DNA from: Chryseobacterium soldanellicola
Lineage (GTDB): Bacteria > Bacteroidota > Bacteroidia > Flavobacteriales > Weeksellaceae
Assembly: GCF_900100115.1 (NCBI RefSeq)
Contig: NZ_FNKL01000001.1
Coordinates: 248,001-312,000 of the forward strand
Direction of reading: 5' to 3'
DNA: 64,000 nt
A program made the position numbers and the translations under genes. The notes under the pieces are model-generated. The model was not told the DNA's origin. It did not search any database and worked only from the letters and a program-made list of their open reading frames with translations. The first letter of the stretch is position 1. Every line of letters begins with the position of its first letter. This document shows positions 57,723-64,000 of this stretch, in pieces.

Positions 57723-60464
57723 TTACTGAACAATCAATTTTAATGTAAATAATTTTCTTGTGTGAACTTTCACGAAATACACGCCTTTCGGAAGATTTTC
57801 ATTCACTAAAGAGAACCTTTGATTTTGAACATTATCTGATTTGTAAAGCAACTCTCCGGATGCGGAAAGCAATTCAATTTTCTCGATAGGATAATCACTT
57901 TTTATGAATGTCGGCTGTCCCGGCTTTGTAGGATTCGGATATAAGATCACATTCTTTTCTGTTGAGTTTTTCACTTCATCCGTTCCTAAGCTTGCCCCCA
58001 TTACCTGGAACTGCACTCTATTTGAAACCTCTGTATATGAATCATTTGTAAACATTACCATATAATAATTCCCTGGGGTTGTCGGTAACGCTGTACCCTG
58101 CATTGTCTTTGTACCCTGTGTAATTCCGTCAAAATAGGTATAAGAAATAAAGTTATCATCCGGTGTTGTGATACTTTGAGGATAAATTCCCAGCCAGTCT
58201 TTGATAATTCCAGGAGAATCCGTCCAGGAGGCGGTGATATTTTCACCTAAAGTATAAACAGGCTTGTTGATCCAAAGCTCGGTAACGATGTCTCCCACTT
58301 TAAAGAAAACTTTTTCGCCAATTGCTGTATATCCATCTTCCAGGAAATACTGAGCATAATAATAACCTTTCGGAAGCCCTGTAAAACTCAATGTTCCCGC
58401 AGGTGTTGTCACATAACTCCATTTAATAGAAGGTGTCGGTCCCGGAACCTGACCCATTTTGTAAATTCCGATCCAGTCTTTAACCAAATTTGGTCCGTTT
58501 GTAAAATTAACTGTAACTGTTCCGCCTACAGGATAAGTATCTGCCGTTGTGGTCAATACAACTTTCGGCCCTACATAGAAATTTTTTCTTGGTGTAATTT
58601 CTGTGTATCCGTTGTTTGCGAAAAACCCTGCGAAATACTGACCTTTATTTGCAATTCCGTTCGGGAAAGTAGCTGTTCCGGCAGTTTGACCGTTTGTGTA
58701 AAGGTATGCCTGTGAAGTTACGGATGCTGGGGTTTGTCCTTTTTTATAAATTCCCACCCAATCCTGCTGATTTCCTGGACCATCTGTGAAAGTTGCGGTA
58801 ATTGGCTCATTTTGTGCATATTCTGTCTTATTTAAAGTAAAAGTAGGATTTGAAACTACACTTCCTGTTACTTCAAATTGTTTTGGATCACTCCAGTCGC
58901 TCCACTCTAAATTTCTGTCTCTGTAACGAACTTTCACATAATAAATCCCGTTGGTCACTGAGTTTGAAGCAATGGTAGCTTTCGTAATATCAACGCCTGC
59001 GTTTACGTTTTTTGTAATATCGGGTGTTCCGTTTCCATCTTTTCCGAACCAGTCTTCGTAGTCGCGGTAAAATTCTTTTTCAATCACAGAAAAATCCGCT
59101 GCTTTGCTGATTAAGAATTGAGTTGTATTTAATAATTCTCCGTTTGTCGTGGAAAAAGCGCTTCCATTTAATGTTAAAGGCAAAGTAACCGGAGCTGAAA
59201 AAGTGTTTGTAACACTAGGTTTTACAGGTTTCGGCTGATTTTTATACCGGTGAAAACTATCAACCAATTCATTATATTTTTTATGATAAACTCCGCCGAT
59301 CGAATAAGATTCTACGTTTACTTTTCCGTTGGTAACGTCAACTTCTACGATCTGATACGTCCAGTCAGTCAATGTTTTCTGAACATCATCAAAATCCTGC
59401 TCGTTTGACATTCCCCAATACTGATCCCAAGCCGTTCCTCCAGAAATAAGCTGATAATTCGGAGTGTCTTTCAACTGACCTCTGTGGTATAAATGATGGT
59501 GCGCTCCGACGTGCATTAAATATTTACTTGAAGTCGTCAAAAGCGGAACCGCATTGTTTCTTACCCAAGTCGAAATATCACCCACATATTGCTCTGCCTG
59601 ATACGGTCTGTGGCTCAAAGAAATGATCCAATCTACGGTAGGATCGTTGTTTGCTTCATTTAAAATCTGCTGAAGCCAGGTTTGCTGAGCCGAACCTGTG
59701 TGTTCTGAGCTTAAGCTTATAAATAAAACATTTCCAGCTTGTTGAGCATAATAATTCTCATTTCCTGAAGAGATGTTTTTGTATTTAATTTCATCAATAT
59801 AAAAGTGAGCATAGTAAGAATTCATTCCTAAACTTCCGTAAGTCTCGTGATTTCCAACTGTGGTCTGGATCGGAAGATAAGGTGATAATTTAATATTTTT
59901 CTTAAAATGTACATTTTCGTAGTGATCCAACGTCCCCACATCTACCTGATCTCCAACCATAAAGGTCAAAGCAACATTGTCTGACGGATCAGAATCCGGT
60001 CCGAATTTTTCTTTTAATTTTTTGTAAGCATTCAAAGTTAACGTATCATATCTCGGCTCAGCCTTAATCTGATTGTCACCCATGATCAGAAAACGGATTT
60101 TGCCGTTCGCTGTTACAGGCTGTCCCGGCAAAGGAAGGGTTCTGAAATTGTAAATTGCAGATTCTCTGTTGCCCGTTTTTATTTTGTAATAATACTTTGT
60201 GTTGGGCTGTAAATTGGCGATTTTTGCGGTGTGGTAATAATAATTGTTATTATAGCCTGTGTCTGAAAAAATATTAGTCGTTCCTGTGAAAGTAACATTT
60301 AAATTGGTTTCCGATGTTCCGTAAGTCACTGTTGTTTCGTTATCAGAAGATGTTTTCCAGTTGACGATCATCGAAGTGGGCGTCGGATTTTGCAAATAGG
60401 GAAACAACGCCTGCCCAAATGCCATCTGGACGACAAAAAAGAAAAAAAATAAGTACTGTTTCAT
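57723..60464 (-). CDS. T9SS-secreted metallophosphoesterase with repeated domains
   Basis: A 913-residue protein with a signal peptide (FFFFFVVQMAFGQ). It has a purple-acid-phosphatase-like fibronectin domain (about 20-110) and a calcineurin-like phosphoesterase domain with MGDNQ, VGDQVD, GNHETYG and GAHHHLYHRG (about 125-350). A second fibronectin-like region follows (about 410-540). Three similar beta-rich repeats (about 540-625, 630-715, 720-815) each contain a DWxGIY core (QDWVGIYKKGQTP, KDWIGIYKMGQVP, KDWLGIYPQSITT). A T9SS sorting tail closes the protein (NVILYPNPTKPGQPTFIK). It probably hydrolyses phosphate esters at the cell surface. Confidence 0.9.
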   Translation of the reverse strand: MKQYLFFFFFVVQMAFGQALFPYLQNPTPTSMIVNWKTSSDNETTVTYGTSETNLNVTFTGTTNIFSDTGYNNNYYYHTAKIANLQPNTKYYYKIKTGNRESAIYNFRTLPLPGQPVTANGKIRFLIMGDNQIKAEPRYDTLTLNAYKKLKEKFGPDSDPSDNVALTFMVGDQVDVGTLDHYENVHFKKNIKLSPYLPIQTTVGNHETYGSLGMNSYYAHFYIDEIKYKNISSGNENYYAQQAGNVLFISLSSEHTGSAQQTWLQQILNEANNDPTVDWIISLSHRPYQAEQYVGDISTWVRNNAVPLLTTSSKYLMHVGAHHHLYHRGQLKDTPNYQLISGGTAWDQYWGMSNEQDFDDVQKTLTDWTYQIVEVDVTNGKVNVESYSIGGVYHKKYNELVDSFHRYKNQPKPVKPSVTNTFSAPVTLPLTLNGSAFSTTNGELLNTTQFLISKAADFSVIEKEFYRDYEDWFGKDGNGTPDITKNVNAGVDITKATIASNSVTNGIYYVKVRYRDRNLEWSDWSDPKQFEVTGSVVSNPTFTLNKTEYAQNEPITATFTDGPGNQQDWVGIYKKGQTPASVTSQAYLYTNGQTAGTATFPNGIANKGQYFAGFFANNGYTEITPRKNFYVGPKVVLTTTADTYPVGGTVTVNFTNGPNLVKDWIGIYKMGQVPGPTPSIKWSYVTTPAGTLSFTGLPKGYYYAQYFLEDGYTAIGEKVFFKVGDIVTELWINKPVYTLGENITASWTDSPGIIKDWLGIYPQSITTPDDNFISYTYFDGITQGTKTMQGTALPTTPGNYYMVMFTNDSYTEVSNRVQFQVMGASLGTDEVKNSTEKNVILYPNPTKPGQPTFIKSDYPIEKIELLSASGELLYKSDNVQNQRFSLVNENLPKGVYFVKVHTRKLFTLKLIVQ

Positions 60465-60652
60465 TGTAGTTCTGTTTAAGTGTGTCTGTTTTAAAATTGT
60501 GTGTCAGGATTTGAAAAGCATTGATTGATTGCTTTTTACCATCGTGCAAAAGTAAAGTTCCCATATAAACTCAGTCTAATGGGAACTTAAAGGAAGTGTT
60601 AATTTTTGAGCAAAATTTCTCTTAAAACTTTATGTTATTTAATGTTTAATTG

Positions 60653-60685
60653 TTTGGAATATTTGAAAAGTATTTCATATATTTG
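60653..60685 (+). promoter_or_regulatory. Promoter of rplS
   Basis: TTTG (60653-60656) and TATATTTG (60678-60685) are 21 bases apart, a textbook Bacteroidota promoter. About 60 bases of leader precede rplS and hold a weak TTACACGG-type stem at most. Confidence 0.65.
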
Positions 60686-60753
60686 CAACCTGTTATTCAA
60701 CCTCTGACGAAGTCCGTGTAAGTTGCTTAGCCTAAACATTTTATTTATTAATA

Positions 60754-61110
60754 ATGGATTTATTAAAGTACGTACAAGACAAGTACATTACAAAAAAAGA
60801 ATTCCCAGAATTCAAAGCCGGTGATACAATCACTGTGTATTACGAAATTAAAGAAGGTCAAAAAACAAGAACTCAGTTCTTCAAAGGGACAGTTATCCAA
60901 TTAAGAGGTACTGGTTCTACAAAAACTTTCACTATCAGAAAAATGTCTGGTGATGTAGGTGTAGAAAGAGTTTTCCCTATCAACATGCCTGCTCTTCAAA
61001 AAATTGAACTTGACAGAAGAGGTAAAGTTAGAAGATCTAGAATCTATTACTTCAGAGATCTTAGAGGTAAGAAAGCTAGAATCAAGGATGCTTCTTACAA
61101 AAAGAAATAA
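60754..61110 (+). CDS. rplS: 50S ribosomal protein L19
   Basis: A 118-residue ribosomal protein with the L19 signatures FPEFKAGDTITVYYEIKEGQ, RTQFFKGTVIQLRGTGSTKT, FTIRKMSGDVGVERVFPINM and KVRRSRIYYFRDLRGKKARI. It sits at the interface of the two ribosomal subunits. It is transcribed alone from the promoter at 60653-60685 and ends at a strong terminator. Confidence 0.97.
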   Translation: MDLLKYVQDKYITKKEFPEFKAGDTITVYYEIKEGQKTRTQFFKGTVIQLRGTGSTKTFTIRKMSGDVGVERVFPINMPALQKIELDRRGKVRRSRIYYFRDLRGKKARIKDASYKKK

Positions 61111-61130
61111 TTCAGACAACAATACATACA

Positions 61131-61165
61131 AAAAGAGGCTGTTCATATTTGAGCAGCCTCTTTTT
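61131..61165 (+). terminator. Terminator of rplS
   Basis: AAAAGAGGCTG and CAGCCTCTTTT form an 11-pair stem followed by a T-rich run, 21 bases after the stop codon. Confidence 0.9.
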
Positions 61166-61311
61166 ATTTTTGCCATTTCGAACAGACTGAAGGTGCGAAT
61201 GTGGTTCAGGAGCGATGAAGTAATCTCAAACTATTTAAATTACTCATCATCGATTACTTTTTATTATTTAACTATTTGACTACGTCGAATCGTTATTTTT
61301 ATTTATTTTAA

Positions 61312-61462
61312 GGAGCTATTTGATTACATCGAAAAGCTGTTTTATTTTTTATTTGAAGCTTTTTCCCGCTTTCCGCACTCGCTATTTTTAGGTTTCGGCG
61401 GCGGCAAAGCCGCCGCCGAAACCTAAAAATGAGCTCAGACAAATGCTACAATCGGGGCTAGG
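61312..61462 (-). repeat. Dispersed hairpin element, copy C
   Basis: Read on the minus strand it starts CCTAGCCCCGATTGTAGC. It has complementary 22-base arms at 61431-61410 and 61406-61385 around a three-base loop, then AGCGAGTGCGGAAAGCGGG and the tail CGATGTAATCAAATAGCTCC. Flanks match copy A closely, while the outer part of the arms (AGGTTTCGG) differs from A. Confidence 0.75.
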
Positions 61463-61577
61463 TCTTTGTTGCTTCATCAACAGCCGAAGCTTTGTCAAGG
61501 TTTAAAATTTTTACAAGACTCTCAACATAAAGGCTAAGACCTACAATAGTTGTCATAAAAATTCAACAATTTTTCTA

Positions 61578-61651
61578 TCATTCCGTAGGAATCTCTATAA
61601 GACTTTCACGATTTGATCCCTAAAAAATAGGTTTAGATTCCTACGGAATGA
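61578..61651. repeat. 17-bp inverted repeat cassette
   Basis: TCATTCCGTAGGAATCT (61578-61594) and its exact complement at 61635-61651 enclose 40 bases. A damaged half-copy of a like sequence (AGATCCCTACGGGAAGACAA) lies at 30305-30324. Confidence 0.75.
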
Positions 61652-61681
61652 CAAAATGGCTGTTTAATTTTACTGTCGAAA

Positions 61682-62677
61682 TTATTTAATAAAATCATAC
61701 AAAGCATTCCAGAATTTATCATAAACCTCAATATGCGGAAGATGCCCTACATTATCAATTTCCACTAATTTTGATCCGGGAATCTGCTGCTGGGTTTTCT
61801 TTCCTAATTCCTGATACTGTCCCATCTTCGGTTGTAATTCTTTTGGTGCCCTTTCCTTTCCTATCGCGGTTCTGTCTCTCGTCCCGATGATTAATAAGGT
61901 CGGAACTTTAATATTTTTAAACTCATAACAAACCGGTTGATTATAAATCATATCCGATGTCAAAGCCGCATCCCAAGCTACTTTCGGATAATCAGGATGC
62001 AATGTCCAGCCTACAATTAAATCAAGCCACGGCTGGTATTCTGCTTTCCATTTATTGTCGTAGTAAAATTTTAACTGATAATTTTTGTAAGATTCAGCCG
62101 TATTTTTTAATTCCGACTGATAAGCCTGATCGATAGTCTGATAAGATGCAAAAGTTTTATAATCCTCCAGCCCAATTGGATTTTCTAAAATTAATTTCTG
62201 AACTTTTTCAGGGTAAAGCAATACAAACCTGGTCGCGACCATCCCTCCCATCGAGTGACCTAACACTATCGTTTTATCAATTTTCAATTCATCCAAAATC
62301 GCTTTTGTATTTTCTGCCAATTGTGAAAAAGAGAACTGATAGCTTTGAGGTTTTGAAGACTTTCCAAAGCCAATCTGATCGGGAATAATTACCCTGAAAC
62401 CTTTGTCTGAAAGATCATTTGCCGTCTGTTTCCAATACGCTCCGTTGAAATTTTTGCCGTGGAGAAGAAGTATTGTTTTTCCATTAGAATTTCGGGGCTT
62501 TACATCCATATAAGCCATTTTAAGCTCCTGATTCTGAGTTTTTAAATCAAGAAAATGAACTTCATAAGGATATTGATAATTTGAAAGCTCGGCATCCAAA
62601 GGTTTTATCTGCGAAAACAATAAATTAGGAGTGATTGTTAGCATTAAAATCACAACAGCATTCTTAAAATATTTCAT
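61682..62677 (-). CDS. Secreted alpha/beta hydrolase
   Basis: A 331-residue hydrolase with a signal peptide (VILMLTITPNLLFSQ). It has the oxyanion loop LLLHGKNFNGAYW, DQIGFGKSSKP, the nucleophile Ser142 in LGHSMGGMVATRF, the Asp in IIGTRDRTAIGKE and the His in DNVGHLPHIEVYD. The substrate cannot be told; esters, lactones and epoxides are all possible in this family. Periplasmic location is likely. Confidence 0.9.
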   Translation of the reverse strand: MKYFKNAVVILMLTITPNLLFSQIKPLDAELSNYQYPYEVHFLDLKTQNQELKMAYMDVKPRNSNGKTILLLHGKNFNGAYWKQTANDLSDKGFRVIIPDQIGFGKSSKPQSYQFSFSQLAENTKAILDELKIDKTIVLGHSMGGMVATRFVLLYPEKVQKLILENPIGLEDYKTFASYQTIDQAYQSELKNTAESYKNYQLKFYYDNKWKAEYQPWLDLIVGWTLHPDYPKVAWDAALTSDMIYNQPVCYEFKNIKVPTLLIIGTRDRTAIGKERAPKELQPKMGQYQELGKKTQQQIPGSKLVEIDNVGHLPHIEVYDKFWNALYDFIK

Positions 62678-62702
62678 GAGATTTATTTTATTTATTAAAA
62701 TT

Positions 62703-62732
62703 AAAAAACCGTTCCAAAAGAAACGGTTTTTA
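62703..62732. terminator. Terminator between the EamA and hydrolase genes
   Basis: AAAAACCGTT and AACGGTTTTT form a ten-pair stem with a short loop, directly after the EamA stop on the minus strand. Confidence 0.75.
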
Positions 62733-62759
62733 TCATTATTTTTAATTTAATTAATATTT

Positions 62760-63740
62760 TTATGATGCTTCTGTCAAGATAAGCTCTTTTTTTGAAGGTA
62801 AATTCATCAAAACAATGGCGAAAAGAATTAAGGCAATTCCTATCCATTGAATAAAAACAACCTGCTCTCCCAACAAAACAAAAGCCATTGTTACAGAAAC
62901 CGGAAGTTCTAATGATGAAACAATGCTTCCCAATCCCAATCCTGCATTCGGAAAACCAATATTAAATAAAATCGGCGGAATAACGGTTCCAAACAAAGAA
63001 AGAATCAGCCCGTATTTCCAAAGGATTGAGTAATCAAAAGAGTGAATATGTTGCGTATTTTCTGTAAAATGTAAGTAAAAAGATTTTAATCCGTCAAAAT
63101 AAAGCGGACCGATCTGGGCAAAAAACAGAAATATAAATACTACAATCGATCCTCCGCAAAGCATAATAATACTTTTCCTGAAAACAGGAAGATGTGTCGC
63201 TAATGTATTGGATGTGAACATTGTAAGCGTATAAGATGCAGCTGCCATTAATCCCCAGAAAACACCTTTCCAATCTAGTTTGATATCAACATTAATAAGA
63301 TTGGTTGCTAAAACAGTTCCTATTAAAACAATAATTACTGAGGCAATTTTTCTTGCATTAGGTAGGCTTTTAGTTAAAAAGCTTTCAACTACAACACTAA
63401 ACCAAACTGACTGCATTAATAATACAATGGCTATTGAAACCGCAATATACTGAACAGCAATATAATAGAATAAACTTGTACACCCGAGAGAAGTCCCGGC
63501 CAGCAGCAGCATTTTAAACTCTTTTGAAGTCGGAGATGCCAATGTCTGTTTTGAGGTAATTGTCTGAATAAAATTCAGGACCAAAAGCCCAACCAATCCT
63601 AATATAAACTGAGAAGTTGTAACCTCTGAGGTCGTGTAGCCCTCTTCATAAGCCAACTTTACAAATGTCGCTAACATACCATATATACTAGCACCAATTC
63701 CTACAAATAAAACTCCTTTTAGTATATTTTTCTTCTTCAT
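62760..63740 (-). CDS. EamA/DMT-family transporter
   Basis: A 326-residue inner-membrane protein with ten hydrophobic segments in two EamA halves (FVGIGASIYGMLATFVKLAY ... LIGTVLATNLI and GVFWGLMAAASYTLTMFTSN ... VFIQWIGIALILFAIVLMNL). Such carriers usually export amino acids or other metabolites. The substrate is unknown. It begins the minus-strand pair with the hydrolase gene, but a terminator separates them. Confidence 0.88.
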   Translation of the reverse strand: MKKKNILKGVLFVGIGASIYGMLATFVKLAYEEGYTTSEVTTSQFILGLVGLLVLNFIQTITSKQTLASPTSKEFKMLLLAGTSLGCTSLFYYIAVQYIAVSIAIVLLMQSVWFSVVVESFLTKSLPNARKIASVIIVLIGTVLATNLINVDIKLDWKGVFWGLMAAASYTLTMFTSNTLATHLPVFRKSIIMLCGGSIVVFIFLFFAQIGPLYFDGLKSFYLHFTENTQHIHSFDYSILWKYGLILSLFGTVIPPILFNIGFPNAGLGLGSIVSSLELPVSVTMAFVLLGEQVVFIQWIGIALILFAIVLMNLPSKKELILTEAS

Positions 63741-63814
63741 ATCTTTTTTCGAGCCTGCAAAGGTACAATATATTCCTTAAAACATCTTAATCATCATTAT
63801 TATAGATAAATAAA

Positions 63815-63841
63815 ATCGCCGCAAGCTTTGCTTGCGGCGAT
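63815..63841 (-). terminator. Terminator of the gene at the right edge
   Basis: ATCGCCGCAAGC and GCTTGCGGCGAT form a 12-pair stem with a three-base loop; a TTTTATTT tail follows on the minus strand, after the partial gene. Confidence 0.8.
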
Positions 63842-63862
63842 TCAAATAGTATTTCAAAAAAA

Positions 63863-64000
63863 TTATTTTTTAACTACAACTTTAGAGGCTGCTTCAATAG
63901 CAAGCCCTTTTACTTTAACCATATAGGTTCCGTTTACTAATTTATCTGTAGAAATTGCTTTTTTAGCATCAGGAGAAATTTTATCTTCTGAAGAAACTAA
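63863..64000 (-). CDS. 3' end of a probable T9SS-secreted protein (partial)
   Basis: The last 45 codons of a gene that runs past the window edge encode KLVNGTYMVKVKGLAIEAAS and end KVVVKK. The pattern (short turn, G-T/V-Y, M/F-V-K-V, Lys-rich end) is that of a type A T9SS sorting domain. The rest of the protein is not in the window. Confidence 0.65.
   Translation of the reverse strand, partial: LVSSEDKISPDAKKAISTDKLVNGTYMVKVKGLAIEAASKVVVKK

Noticed and set aside
61166..61681. Possible gene in the 570-base gap after rplS
   Set aside because: No frame of convincing length or similarity; the gap is filled by the terminator, hairpin element C and an inverted-repeat cassette.

Overview
The window looks like a chromosomal segment from a Chryseobacterium-type member of the Bacteroidota (Flavobacteriia). 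The evidence is A+T-rich DNA, promoters of the Bacteroidota form TAnnTTTG with few Shine-Dalgarno sites, proteins carrying type IX secretion (T9SS) C-terminal tails, gldF/gldG, a HmuY-type heme system, and a glycosylasparaginase very close to the one known from Elizabethkingia (Flavobacterium) meningoseptica. I saw no rRNA, tRNA, CRISPR array or prophage. The species cannot be named from the sequence alone.

Layout. 1-4187: lysS, rlmF, a lipoprotein cytochrome c, a small lipoprotein and a membrane protein. 4188-12023: the tryptophan operon trpE-G-D-C-F-B-A, preceded by a leader peptide with three consecutive Trp codons and an attenuator hairpin. Two parasitic elements interrupt the operon: a broken GIY-YIG nuclease between inverted repeats (trpD/trpC) and a REP-associated tyrosine transposase between REP sequences (trpF/trpB). 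12055-15167: lipB, a TIR-TPR protein that looks acquired, and a secreted peptide-deformylase homologue with an altered metal-site motif. 15257-25753: a heme uptake island, with ChaN-like, HmuS, HmuV, HmuU, HmuT, HmuY and the TonB receptor on the minus strand, and two divergent T9SS-exported proteins, one a second HmuY homologue. Near-identical operator-like sequences sit in both promoter regions.

25958-32936: a monooxygenase-fold protein, a TauE/SafE transporter with an Rrf2 regulator, two small proteins, and two regulator/short-chain-dehydrogenase pairs (Crp/Fnr and AraC), separated by a repeat-rich stretch. 32987-33531: a toxin-antitoxin pair. 33578-45933: gldG/gldF, a HemJ-like protein, kbl, an M1 peptidase, dacB, priA and an AEC transporter. 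46046-52721: beta-mannosidase, cutC, glycosylasparaginase and beta-hexosaminidase, a set suited to dismantling N-glycan cores. 52828-64000: a DUF4197 protein, CoA-transferase subunits B and A split by an ABC exporter, a large T9SS-exported metallophosphoesterase, rplS, an alpha/beta hydrolase, an EamA transporter, and the 3' end of another T9SS-type protein.

The main non-genic theme is dispersed palindromic DNA. There are three REPs tied to the transposase; inverted-repeat cassettes, one enclosing the GIY-YIG remnant; a family of three (perhaps four) 100-170 bp elements with long hairpins whose stems differ in sequence but stay paired; and a 42-bp tandem array. The observations I would check first are the trp attenuator, the hairpin element family, the nuclease/inverted-repeat cassette, the T9SS-exported HmuY with its shared operators, and the secreted deformylase-like protein.
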